DNA from: a marine group bacterium Sva0996 bin134
Lineage (GTDB): Bacteria > Actinomycetota > Acidimicrobiia > Acidimicrobiales > Bin134
DNA: 64,000 nucleotides
Direction of reading: 5' to 3'
NCBI GenBank assembly: GCA_002239105.1
Contig: MPNQ01000003.1
Location: 1 to 64,000, forward strand
A program made the translations under genes and the position numbers. The first letter of the stretch is position 1, and each line of letters starts with the position of its first letter. Shown piece by piece: positions 1 through 7,862 of this stretch. The notes beneath the pieces are model-generated. The model made no database searches and was not told the origin of the DNA. It was given only the letters and a program-made list of their open reading frames with translations.

Positions 1-168
1 CACCACCAAACCCGACAACGACGCATCAGACGACCCGCCCCCACCAGACTGCGCCCCCACCGGCCCAACCGGCGCCAACACCACACCCAACACCGACACC
101 GCAGCAGCCAACACCGCCACCGCCACGAGCCTCCCCCGAACCCAACGAAAACCAGCGCTCAAAAACAT
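1..168 (-). CDS. Secreted protein with probable cadherin-like beta-sandwich start (partial, 3' end outside window)
   Basis: The reverse strand reads 56 codons without a stop from an ATG at 168 to the window edge. Residues 4-13 carry two Arg, then a long hydrophobic stretch (about residues 15-38) ends at GPVGAQ, a typical signal peptide with cleavage after AQ near residue 40. A Gly/Ser linker follows, and the visible end, SDASLSGLVV, resembles the first strand of the Cadherin-like beta-sandwich domain (PF12733), which is common in repeats in large bacterial surface proteins. A GGAG lies 8 nt before the ATG. Only three of the 56 codons end in C, whereas neighbouring genes strongly prefer C-ending codons, so codon use is clearly different. 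Function beyond surface or secreted protein is unknown. Confidence 0.7.
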   Translation of the reverse strand, partial: MFLSAGFRWVRGRLVAVAVLAAAVSVLGVVLAPVGPVGAQSGGGGSSDASLSGLVV

Positions 169-288
169 CAGGCCACTCCAATCGCCGTACTACACCAAAC
201 ACACCCTACCAACCAGGCAAAACACACCGCGCAAAACCCCAAAACACCCCAAAACACAACAAAAAACACCCCCCACACAAGACAAGAA
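169..288. other. Strand-biased upstream region with a 49-nt A/C-only tract
   Basis: Positions 232-280 contain only A and C on the plus strand (G and T only on the minus strand), with runs of the type AAAACCCC and AAAACACCCC. On the minus strand this is a G/T leader carrying three or more G4-6 runs, upstream of the secreted-protein gene that starts at 168. It may be part of that gene's promoter or leader, and G-quadruplex formation is possible. No coding sequence is supported here. Confidence 0.5.
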
Positions 289-303
289 GGGTCTCACAGA
301 CCC
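289..303 (-). terminator. Intrinsic terminator after the methyltransferase operon
   Basis: A perfect 6-bp inverted repeat (GGGTCT, loop of 3, AGACCC) lies 8 nt beyond the minus-strand stop codon at 312-314. On the minus strand it is followed by TTCTTGTCTTG, a T-rich tail. Position and form fit a rho-independent terminator for the three-gene operon that ends here. Confidence 0.65.
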
Positions 304-311
304 CCCACCGG

Positions 312-1841
312 CTAACAGAATGGGGCGAGGCGGATGGGGAAGGCTTCGCGGATGCGGGCGTCGGATTCGGAGGTGATGTGTTCGGGTTTGGGGCGGCTGA
401 GCACTTCGGTCACGTAGTCGTGGGCCACGTCGGCCATCAGCCGGGCGCCGGCGTCTACCCAATCGTCGGGGCTGAGGCGGTCGCCGATCAGTGGGTAGAC
501 GTACTCGGTCTGCATGAGCGACAGCGTTTGGGAGTGGCCGAGGAAGTGGCCCTCGCCGTGTACCACGTCGGCGATCACCTGGGCCGCCAGCGTCTCGGGG
601 GTGATCTCGATGCCCCGCACCGTGCGGTTGATGGCGCCCAGCATGTCGTTGTCGATCACCAGGGCCTCCAGCGAACAGGCCATGATGCTGGCCAGCATCC
701 CGGCCGACTCGTTGATCATGTTGGCCCCGGCGTTGGCGGCCAGGGTGATGGCGTTGGCCTTCTCGGCACCGGCCTGGTTGTCGGGCAGCTTGGAATCGGC
801 CATGCCGGCGGCCACCCCCGACGGCAGCCCCAGGTAGTTCACCACTTGGGCGGCGGCCGCGTTGATGATGGCCTCCTCGCCGCTGCCCCCGCTCATCGCC
901 CCGGTGCGCAGGTCGGACACGAACGGCCACATGCCCATCACGCAGGGATGGCCGGGCAGAACGAGGTTCACCGCACACAGCCCGGCCAGGCACTCGGCCA
1001 GGGCCTGCACCAGCGATCCGGCCAGCGCAGCGGGCGAGGTGGCCCCGGCCTGCCCCGCCGACAGCAGGTTGACCGGCATGCCCCGGCGAGCCTGCTCCAT
1101 CAGGGACAGGGCCGACTCCTCGGCAAAGCGCAGCGGGGGCACCACGAAGGTGTTGTTGGCGATGCAGAAGGGGCGGCGGGCGAACTCCCCCTCGGCGCCC
1201 AACGCCATGTCGAACAGATCCACGCACTCGTGTACATGGTCGGGGTGGAACATGGACGTGCCCAGGGGCTTGGTGGTGCCGGCCACGATGGCATACGCGG
1301 TGTTGATGTCCACCTCCCGGGCGGTCTCCATGTCGCGGGCCACCAGGGTCCGCACGAACACGTGGATGTTGTCGAGGGTGTCGACGATCCGGGCCACGTC
1401 GTAGAGGTCGGCCAGGGTGCTGGGGCGGAAGCGCTTGGTGTCGTGGTCGAGCATCATCACCGCGGCCCCGCTGGTGCAGAAGTGGACCCGGTTGCCGCCG
1501 ATCTCCACCCCCCGGTCGGGATCGAATCCGTACAGGGTGAACTCCTTGCAGGCGCTGTCCACGATCCGTTTGACGAGGTCGGGGGGGAATCGCAGCCGCT
1601 CGTCGTCGTCCATTCGGCCCCCGTTGGCGGTGACCGCCTCGATGATCTCCGGGGTGGCCTGCCCCATGCCCAACTCGGCCAAAAGCCCGAGGGAGGCCTC
1701 GAAAACGTCGTCGCATTGCCCTTCAGACAGCGGCTTGTAGGCACCGCCGGGCATCCCCGGCCAAACGGCCCGGGCGTCGGCTTCGGGTGGAGCCTCCCGC
1801 ATGGCCACCCGGGCAGCCCTGCCTCCTGCACGTCGCGCCAT
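312..1841 (-). CDS. MttB-family (trimethylamine/betaine) corrinoid methyltransferase homologue
   Basis: The 509-residue product matches the MttB superfamily of TIM-barrel methyltransferases along its length: the N-terminal YKPLSEGQCDDVFEASL helix, the CTSGAAVMMLD and GTTKPLGTSMFHPDHV segments, and a C-terminal region with INRTVRGIEITPETLA and GHFLGHSQT. The frame has no internal amber codon, so this is not the pyrrolysine enzyme MttB but the larger non-pyrrolysine group, whose characterised member MtgB demethylates glycine betaine to a corrinoid protein. The substrate here is unknown. It is the last gene of an operon after two dimethylglycine/sarcosine-dehydrogenase-type flavoproteins, which supports a role in removing methyl groups from a quaternary or tertiary amine. 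No corrinoid protein gene is visible next to it. A start further inside (MREAPPEAD at 1801) is possible. Confidence 0.88.
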   Translation of the reverse strand: MARRAGGRAARVAMREAPPEADARAVWPGMPGGAYKPLSEGQCDDVFEASLGLLAELGMGQATPEIIEAVTANGGRMDDDERLRFPPDLVKRIVDSACKEFTLYGFDPDRGVEIGGNRVHFCTSGAAVMMLDHDTKRFRPSTLADLYDVARIVDTLDNIHVFVRTLVARDMETAREVDINTAYAIVAGTTKPLGTSMFHPDHVHECVDLFDMALGAEGEFARRPFCIANNTFVVPPLRFAEESALSLMEQARRGMPVNLLSAGQAGATSPAALAGSLVQALAECLAGLCAVNLVLPGHPCVMGMWPFVSDLRTGAMSGGSGEEAIINAAAAQVVNYLGLPSGVAAGMADSKLPDNQAGAEKANAITLAANAGANMINESAGMLASIMACSLEALVIDNDMLGAINRTVRGIEITPETLAAQVIADVVHGEGHFLGHSQTLSLMQTEYVYPLIGDRLSPDDWVDAGARLMADVAHDYVTEVLSRPKPEHITSESDARIREAFPIRLAPFC

Positions 1842-1893
1842 ATCAAGCCCTCGATTCGCGGCCAGAAAACGTACGCCTCATATCAAGCCCTCG
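1839..1893 (-). repeat. Duplicated stop/start junction (15-bp direct repeat, 40-bp period)
   Basis: The 15-mer CATATCAAGCCCTCG occurs at 1839-1853 and again at 1879-1893. On the minus strand both copies read AGG GCT TGA T ATG: a stop codon followed one base later by a start. The upstream copy ends the flavoprotein gene (stop 1885-1883) and opens a 12-codon mini-ORF (1881-1843). The downstream copy ends the mini-ORF and opens the methyltransferase gene at 1841. This looks like a local duplication of the gene junction, perhaps preserving translational coupling. Confidence 0.6.
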
Positions 1894-4315
1894 GTTTCTC
1901 GTTGTTCGGATCGTAGGCCGGGCCGTCGAGCACCATCGCCGGTCGGCGGTCGCTCATCAGCTGCACTTCGAAACGGGTGCCCGGCGCTTTGTACTGGGGT
2001 TTCACGTAGGCAAAGGCCAGGCCGCGCCCGGTGGTGTGGCCCCATGTGCCCGAGGTGGTCAGCCCAATGAGCTCTTCGCCGTCGTACACCGGCTCGTTGC
2101 CCCGGCAGTCGTTGTCGGTGGTGTCCACCTCGCAGTACACCAGGATCATCTCGATGTCGTCGCCCATGGCCAGCCGTTCCTCGGAGGCCTTCTTGCCCTG
2201 GAACTCGCCCGACCAGTCCACGAATCGGCCCAGGTCGGCCTCCACCGGAGTGATCTCGGTGGTGAGCTCGAAACCCATCGCCTTGTAGGCCTTCTCTATA
2301 CGCATGGTGTTCATGGCGTAGGCGCCATAGTGGACCATTCCCAACGGCTCGCCGGATTCCACCAGGGCGTCGTAGAGCTCGGCAGTGTGCTCTTGGGAGT
2401 GGTGCAGCTCCCAGCCCAGCTCGCCCACATACGACACCCGCAGGGCCAGACACGGCACCCCGGCCACCTCGATCTCCTGACCGGTGAGCCAGCGGAACCC
2501 GGGCACCTCCAACTCCGCATCGGTGAGGGGCCCCAGGATCTGGCGGGAAAGGGGGCCGGATACAGCCAGGATGCCCATTTCGTCAGTTCTGTCAGTGACG
2601 GTGACGTCTTCGCCGGGCTGCACATGGTGGGCCAGCCAGTCCCGGTCGTGGAACTGCCCGACGATGGCCGAGTTCAGGTAGTACCGGTCGGGGGCCAGCC
2701 GGGTGATGGTCATCTCGGTTTCGATGCCGCCCAGCTCGGTCAAGAAGTGGGTGAGGCGCATCCCCCCGTCTTTGGCCGGCATGCGGTTGGCGGTCAGGCG
2801 GTCGAGCAGCGCTTCGGCGTCGGCGCCGGTCACCTCGAACTTGGAGAAGGCGGTGAGATCGGCGATGCCGGCCCGCTCCCGGGTGGCCCTGCACTCGACC
2901 CCCACGATGTCGAAGGCGTTGGAGTGCCGGAAGGTGTGGGCCTCGGGCTCGCCGTAGTACTGGGGGCGCTCCCAGCCGAAGATCTCCATCCACTGGGCCT
3001 GCCGAGCGTCGAGGCGGTCGTAGATGGGGTCGGTTTTCTGGGGACGGCCGGCGAAGCGCTGCTCGCCGGGGAGGCGGGTGGCGTACATCTCGTGGAACTC
3101 GTCGATGGCCTTCTCTATGGCGTACCGGCCGGTGGGACCGCAGTGGTCGCCGAAGCGGCGGGGATCCATCTCGGCCACGTTGATCTCGGTCTGACCGTGC
3201 GCCATCCACTGGGCCAGGTACTTGCCCGCGCCCGGTCCCTGGGTGATCCCTATGGAAGCACCCGCGCACAGCCAGTAGTTGCGCAGGCCCGGCGCCGGTC
3301 CCATGAGATAGCCGGAGTCGGGGGTGTGGGTGATCGGCCCGCTGACCACGGTCTTGATACCGGCGTCGGAGAAGGCCGGTATCCGCTTGCCAGCCTCGAT
3401 CAGCCAGGGCATGAGCTGGTCGAGGTCGGGCGGGGTCAAATAGAAGTGCTTGTCCCAGTCGATGCCCTCGAGCCCATAAGTCTGGGCGTTTTCCCGCTCA
3501 TAGGGACCGACCAGCAGCGAGTCGATCTCCCTGCGGTAGTAGGCCGACGCCCGGGGGTCGCGGATCACCGGCGGGTCGAAGTCGCCCAGCTCCTTCATCT
3601 CGGCCATGGCCTCGGTGATGAGGTACTGGTGGATCACCGACACGATGGGCACGTCCAGGCCCACCATGGCACCGAGCTGGGGGGCATAGCACCCGGCCGC
3701 GTTCACCACGTGCTCGGCCACAATGCGGTGGGTCTCGCCCTTGACCTCGCACATCACCTCCCAGCGGTGGTCGGGAAGCTGCTTCATGTCGGTGACCAGC
3801 GTGTGGCGGTAGACCTCGCCGCCCAATTGCCGGGCGCCTTTGACCATGGCCGCGGTGACGCTGGACGGGTCGGTCCAGCCGTCGTGAGGGGTCCATATGC
3901 CCATCAGCACGTCGGACACGTCCATGAAAGGCCAGTGGTCGAGGATCTCGGAGGGCTCGATCAGGTGGTTTTCGATCCCGACCAGGTCGAGCATGCCGCT
4001 GACGTAGCGGAACCAGTCCACCTGGTGGCGGTCGAGCGCCAGGCGGATGGCGCCGGTGCCGTGCCAGCCGCTGGCCAGCCCGGTCTCTTCCTCGATGCGG
4101 GCGTAGAGGTCGGGAGCCACGGCATGGCACTTGGCCATGTTCAGGCTGCCTATGAAGTGGGGAATGAGACCCGCGGCGTGCCAGGTGGACCCCGACGACA
4201 GTTCCCCCTTTTCCACCAGCACCGTGTCGGTCCAGCCCTCGTGGGCCAAGTGGTAGAACAGGCCCGCGCCCATAGCCCCGCCGCCGATAATCACAACCTG
4301 GGCTTCATCGCGCAT
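1883..4315 (-). CDS. FAD-dependent dimethylglycine/sarcosine dehydrogenase-type oxidoreductase with GcvT domains (copy 1)
   Basis: The 810-residue product has an N-terminal DAO-type FAD fold (VVIIGGGAMGAGL dinucleotide motif at about residue 7), then STWHAAG, the segment whose His carries covalent FAD in mammalian dimethylglycine dehydrogenase. The C-terminal half (about residue 430 onward) holds the folate-binding aminomethyltransferase (GcvT) domain and its barrel, with YVGELGWELH and GTWGHTTGRGLAF. Length and domain order match dimethylglycine dehydrogenase. The expected reaction is oxidative N-demethylation, passing the one-carbon unit to tetrahydrofolate. AAGGAG lies 10 nt before the ATG. 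It sits 21 nt after its paralogue and 41 nt before the MttB-like gene, so all three are probably co-transcribed. Confidence 0.9.
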   Translation of the reverse strand: MRDEAQVVIIGGGAMGAGLFYHLAHEGWTDTVLVEKGELSSGSTWHAAGLIPHFIGSLNMAKCHAVAPDLYARIEEETGLASGWHGTGAIRLALDRHQVDWFRYVSGMLDLVGIENHLIEPSEILDHWPFMDVSDVLMGIWTPHDGWTDPSSVTAAMVKGARQLGGEVYRHTLVTDMKQLPDHRWEVMCEVKGETHRIVAEHVVNAAGCYAPQLGAMVGLDVPIVSVIHQYLITEAMAEMKELGDFDPPVIRDPRASAYYRREIDSLLVGPYERENAQTYGLEGIDWDKHFYLTPPDLDQLMPWLIEAGKRIPAFSDAGIKTVVSGPITHTPDSGYLMGPAPGLRNYWLCAGASIGITQGPGAGKYLAQWMAHGQTEINVAEMDPRRFGDHCGPTGRYAIEKAIDEFHEMYATRLPGEQRFAGRPQKTDPIYDRLDARQAQWMEIFGWERPQYYGEPEAHTFRHSNAFDIVGVECRATRERAGIADLTAFSKFEVTGADAEALLDRLTANRMPAKDGGMRLTHFLTELGGIETEMTITRLAPDRYYLNSAIVGQFHDRDWLAHHVQPGEDVTVTDRTDEMGILAVSGPLSRQILGPLTDAELEVPGFRWLTGQEIEVAGVPCLALRVSYVGELGWELHHSQEHTAELYDALVESGEPLGMVHYGAYAMNTMRIEKAYKAMGFELTTEITPVEADLGRFVDWSGEFQGKKASEERLAMGDDIEMILVYCEVDTTDNDCRGNEPVYDGEELIGLTTSGTWGHTTGRGLAFAYVKPQYKAPGTRFEVQLMSDRRPAMVLDGPAYDPNNEKPRA

Positions 4316-4336
4316 TGGCTGGCCGCTCCTTGAGTC

Positions 4337-6778
4337 TCAGAGTCGAACCCGCTCTTTGCGGGGATCGTAGAACGAACGAAGAGACGCCGTGGCCGCAATC
4401 CGGTGGCCGGCTGGCTCGATTTCGAATTGACCGGCTTCCAGCCAGTCTTTGGTCACGCCGTCGGGGCATTCCACATAGCCCATGGCCAGCGCTCGGCCCT
4501 CGGTGTAGCTCCACATGCCGCTGCTGGTGCGGCCCACGATCTGGCCGTCCCGAAAGATGGGCTCGTCGTGGTACAGCAGCCACTCGGGGTCTTCGAGGCG
4601 GAGCTTGATGAGGCGCTTGGTGCGGGGCGGCTCCCGCTGGGCGGCCAACGCGTCTCGGCCCCGGAAACCACCGGCTTTGTCCCACGCCACCGCAAATCCC
4701 AGCCCGGCCTCTAGCGGGGTGTCCTCGTCGGTGATGTCGTGGCCCCAATGGCAATAGCCCGCCTCCATTCGCAGCGAGTTCATGGCGTGGTAGCCAGCGG
4801 GGCGCAGCCCCAAGGGAGTGCCCGCGTCAACCAAAGCGTCGTACAGGGCGACGGCCTGGTCGCGGGGCACGTAGAGCTCCCAGCCCAGTTCGCCCACATA
4901 GGTCATGCGCAGCGCCAACACATCGGTGCCGGCTGCGCTCAGGTCTTGGGCGGTGCCGAACGGGAAGCCGTCGTTGCCGAGGTCGGTGTCGCAGATCTGG
5001 CTGAGCACCGCCCGCGAGTTCGGCCCCATAAGCCCCAGTACGGCGTATTGATCAGTGACGTCTCTGATGGCCACATTGCGACCCCGGGCGGCTCGCCTGA
5101 GCAAGGCCCAGTCGCGGGTAGCAGTGCCCGCGGAGGTGACCACCCAATAGGAGTTCTCGCCCCGGCGGGTCATGGTGAGGTCGGCCTCGATTCCGCCGAG
5201 GTCGTTCAGCCACTGGGAGTAGACCGACCGGCCCACCGGCACATCCACCTCGTTGCCGCTGATCCAGTTGAGCAGGGCCATGGCGTCGGGGCCCTCCACG
5301 GTGAACTTGGCGAACGAGGTCTGGTCGAACAGGCCCACCGCGTTGCGGACCGCCTCGCACTCGACCCCGCTGGCCTTGAACCAGTTCTGAGGTCCCCAGC
5401 TGTAGTGGTACTCCCGTTCTTGACCAGACTCGGCGAACCAGTTGGGCCGCTCCCACCCCCCGACCTCGCCGAACACTGCCCCGGCCGCGTCGATGCGGTC
5501 GTGCAGCGGCGACATCCGGATGCCCCGGGCCGTCTCATACTGGCGGAACGGCCAGTGCATGGCATACAGCAACCCCAGGCTCTCGGGAATGCGGGCATCG
5601 AGGTAGGCAGGCTCGCACTGGAATCCGAACGAGCGACGGATGTCCACCGCCGAGAGGTCCATGGGCGGGTGGTCGTCGACGATCCAGTCGGCCAACGCCC
5701 AGCCCACCCCGCCCGCCGACTGGATGCCCACCGAGTTGAATCCGGCGGCTACAAAGCAGCCGTCCACCTCGGGCGACTCGCCCAGGTAGTACACCCCGTC
5801 GGGGGTGAAGGCCTCTGGGCCGTTGAAGAACAGCTGCAAGCCCGCCTCCCCCAGCACCGGCATGCGGTGTATGGCCCGCTCGAAGATCGGCCCGACGTGG
5901 TCCCAGTCCTCGGGCAGGGTCTTGAACTGGAGGTCTCGGGGGATGCCGTCGAGGTTCCAGACCTTGCCCCGAGGCTCGAAGAAGCCGGCCATGACCTTGC
6001 CGGTCTCTTCCTTGAAGTAGGTGTAGTTGGACGGGTCGCGCACCGTGGGCATGTTGGGCTGCACGCCCTCGATGGGCTCGGTGACGATGTAGAAGTGCTC
6101 GCAGGCCTGCACCGGCACGCTCACCCCCGCGGTGGCGGCCAGCTGGCGGGTCCAGATGCCGGCGGCCAGCACTACGGTCTCGGCCTCTATCCGGCCAGCC
6201 TCGGTGTCCACCCCCACCGCCCGACCGTCTTCCACCACCACCCCGGTCACCGCGGTTCCCTGCACGATGCGGGCCCCTCGGGCCCGGGCGCCTTTGGCCA
6301 AAGCCATAGTGGTGTCCACCGGCGAGGTAATCCCGTCTCGGGGAATGAACAGCGCGCCCACCAGGTCGTCGATGTTGAGCAGCGGGCACAGCTCGAGGGC
6401 CTCGTCGAGGTCGATCTCGCGGATGTCCACTCCCACGGTGCGAGCCATGGACATGCCCCGCAGCAGTTCCTCCCACCGCTCTTTGTCGGCGGCCACTGAG
6501 ATTGATCCTGGCGCGCGGTAGCCGGTGGCCTGGCCGGTTTCGGCTTCGAGCTCTTCGAACAGTTGGGCCGAGTAGGTGGCCAGACGGGTGAGGCTGTGGC
6601 TGGACTTGAGCTGGCTGACCAGTCCGGCGGCATGCCAGGTGGTGCCGCTGGTGAGCTGGCCCTGCTCGATGAGCAGCACATCGGTCACCCCGCGGCGGGT
6701 GAGGTGGTACGCGATAGAACAGCCGATGATCCCGCCACCGACGATCACCACCTGGGCCCGATCGCCGAGATCAGCCAT
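4337..6778 (-). CDS. FAD-dependent dimethylglycine/sarcosine dehydrogenase-type oxidoreductase with GcvT domains (copy 2)
   Basis: This paralogue of the downstream gene (about 813 residues) has the same architecture: VVIVGGGIIGCSIAYHL FAD motif, TTWHAAGLV with the predicted flavinylated His, a DAO domain to about residue 400, then GcvT domains with YVGELGWELYVP and SSGMWSYTEGRALAMGY. The sequence differs widely from copy 1, so the two probably act on different N-methyl substrates or successive steps (for example dimethylglycine then sarcosine). The ATG at 6778 was preferred to the GTG at 6781 because GAGG then sits at a workable distance. It is the first gene of the minus-strand operon. The 89 bp upstream show no clear promoter to me. 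Confidence 0.9.
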   Translation of the reverse strand: MADLGDRAQVVIVGGGIIGCSIAYHLTRRGVTDVLLIEQGQLTSGTTWHAAGLVSQLKSSHSLTRLATYSAQLFEELEAETGQATGYRAPGSISVAADKERWEELLRGMSMARTVGVDIREIDLDEALELCPLLNIDDLVGALFIPRDGITSPVDTTMALAKGARARGARIVQGTAVTGVVVEDGRAVGVDTEAGRIEAETVVLAAGIWTRQLAATAGVSVPVQACEHFYIVTEPIEGVQPNMPTVRDPSNYTYFKEETGKVMAGFFEPRGKVWNLDGIPRDLQFKTLPEDWDHVGPIFERAIHRMPVLGEAGLQLFFNGPEAFTPDGVYYLGESPEVDGCFVAAGFNSVGIQSAGGVGWALADWIVDDHPPMDLSAVDIRRSFGFQCEPAYLDARIPESLGLLYAMHWPFRQYETARGIRMSPLHDRIDAAGAVFGEVGGWERPNWFAESGQEREYHYSWGPQNWFKASGVECEAVRNAVGLFDQTSFAKFTVEGPDAMALLNWISGNEVDVPVGRSVYSQWLNDLGGIEADLTMTRRGENSYWVVTSAGTATRDWALLRRAARGRNVAIRDVTDQYAVLGLMGPNSRAVLSQICDTDLGNDGFPFGTAQDLSAAGTDVLALRMTYVGELGWELYVPRDQAVALYDALVDAGTPLGLRPAGYHAMNSLRMEAGYCHWGHDITDEDTPLEAGLGFAVAWDKAGGFRGRDALAAQREPPRTKRLIKLRLEDPEWLLYHDEPIFRDGQIVGRTSSGMWSYTEGRALAMGYVECPDGVTKDWLEAGQFEIEPAGHRIAATASLRSFYDPRKERVRL

Positions 6779-6867
6779 CACACCTCATAAGCGCTCCAGT
6801 GCTACAAGGTTGTCTGCGGATATACCGAAGCCCTGGCCTCGCAGTGGGTGATGAAGAAGGTGATGCG

Positions 6868-7806
6868 CTACAAAATTGCCAAGGGATTCACCGGTGAACC
6901 GGTGCCGTAGCGTAACACCAGCGGAGCACATACGTACTGGAAATCCCAGCGGCCCAGTTCGGCGCAGCGGGCGGCTACGGCCTCGAAATCGGCGTTGTCG
7001 ATAATGGGCATCCCCATGTACGGCAACAGGATGTGGTGGACGTGCAGCGCGATGCGGATGGGCAGCGGATTGGGTATGCCCTGATCGTCTTGGGGTGCGT
7101 CCTGGAAGTCCCAGGTCAGACAGGATGCGTCGGTCTCATAGAGGAACTCGATGGCCGAGGCATGGACCCCGGCATTGGATCCCATTCCCTGGGAGGTGCC
7201 GGTCTTCTCGAAGTACACGTCCATGCCGCTGCGGATGCACACCGCATCGCCGGGCCGGGGCTCGATTCCCTGCGCCGCGGCCACATCGGCCAGCTCCCAG
7301 CCGTGGACCGGCTCGCCCGGGGCCACGTAATCGGTGCCCCGGAACCGGGGGACGTCGTAGAGGACCCCCCGGGTGACGATGCCGTCGCGCCAGTAGTCGA
7401 TGGTGCCGGTGTGGTCGGCGGGCAGGGGGGGCTTGGCGAACTCCCTGCCGTTCCAGAACTTGCCCCCGCCGTCCACCGGTAGGTGGCACAGGGCGTCGAT
7501 GTGGGTCTGTACGAACCCGTGGATGAACATCCCGAAGTAGTCGGCCATCGCCCCGGCGTCTCCGGCGCCCACGAAGTGGTGGGCCGGATAGGGGTTGGCC
7601 GGGCCGGCGTGGGTGTCGATGGGCCGGCTCATCGACACCGTCTCCCCGGTCTGCACCAGGGCGGCCGCGGCCCTCCGGGCCTCGGGGGTGATGTGGTTGA
7701 GGGTGCCCAACTCGTCGTCGTCCCCCCAGCGGCCCCAGTTGCAGAACCGCTCCCGAAAAGCGGCGTACTCTTCAGCGGTCGGCGGCGTGCGGTCACTCAG
7801 TCCCAT
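6868..7806 (-). CDS. Cyclase family protein (kynurenine formamidase-like metal hydrolase)
   Basis: The product of about 312 residues has the cyclase-family (PF04199) signature QTHIDALCHLP, the HxDxxxH metal site, after a FGMFIHG segment, and a C-terminal GTGSPVNPLAI typical of the longer actinobacterial members. Family members are Mn/Zn hydrolases of amide or ester bonds, such as kynurenine formamidase and isatin hydrolase. The substrate here is unknown. The start MGLSDRTPPTAEEYAAF at 7806 was chosen because a longer frame to 7890 would run into the divergent P450 gene and add unconserved sequence. It is divergent from that P450, with 56 bp between starts. Confidence 0.82.
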   Translation of the reverse strand: MGLSDRTPPTAEEYAAFRERFCNWGRWGDDDELGTLNHITPEARRAAAALVQTGETVSMSRPIDTHAGPANPYPAHHFVGAGDAGAMADYFGMFIHGFVQTHIDALCHLPVDGGGKFWNGREFAKPPLPADHTGTIDYWRDGIVTRGVLYDVPRFRGTDYVAPGEPVHGWELADVAAAQGIEPRPGDAVCIRSGMDVYFEKTGTSQGMGSNAGVHASAIEFLYETDASCLTWDFQDAPQDDQGIPNPLPIRIALHVHHILLPYMGMPIIDNADFEAVAARCAELGRWDFQYVCAPLVLRYGTGSPVNPLAIL

Positions 7807-7862
7807 AAGGCAGTCTCTATCACAATGAATGGCAATGAGCAGCAAGGCCATTGGGGAGTGAA

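Noticed and set aside
232..280. Telomere-like CCCCAAAA repeats
   Set aside because: Only two or three imperfect units inside a general A/C-only tract, internal to the sequence and upstream of a bacterial gene with a signal peptide.
312..1841. A pyrrolysine-containing MttB
   Set aside because: No in-frame TAG inside the gene, and no pyl genes in the window; the sequence belongs to the non-pyrrolysine branch.
378..1916. Long open frame on the plus strand opposite the methyltransferase
   Set aside because: It is the GC-rich antisense shadow of a gene with clear MttB-family motifs; its own translation is His/Gly/Val-rich and has no recognisable motif.
1787..4333. 848-codon open frame on the plus strand opposite the first dimethylglycine-dehydrogenase-type gene
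   Set aside because: Antisense shadow of third-position G/C bias; the minus-strand frame has full family motifs.
6782..6867. A short plus-strand frame that reads like a protein end (about 37 codons) before the cyclase stop
   Set aside because: It begins after a stop, lacks a start with ribosome-binding site, matches no family I know and overlaps the cyclase C-terminus.
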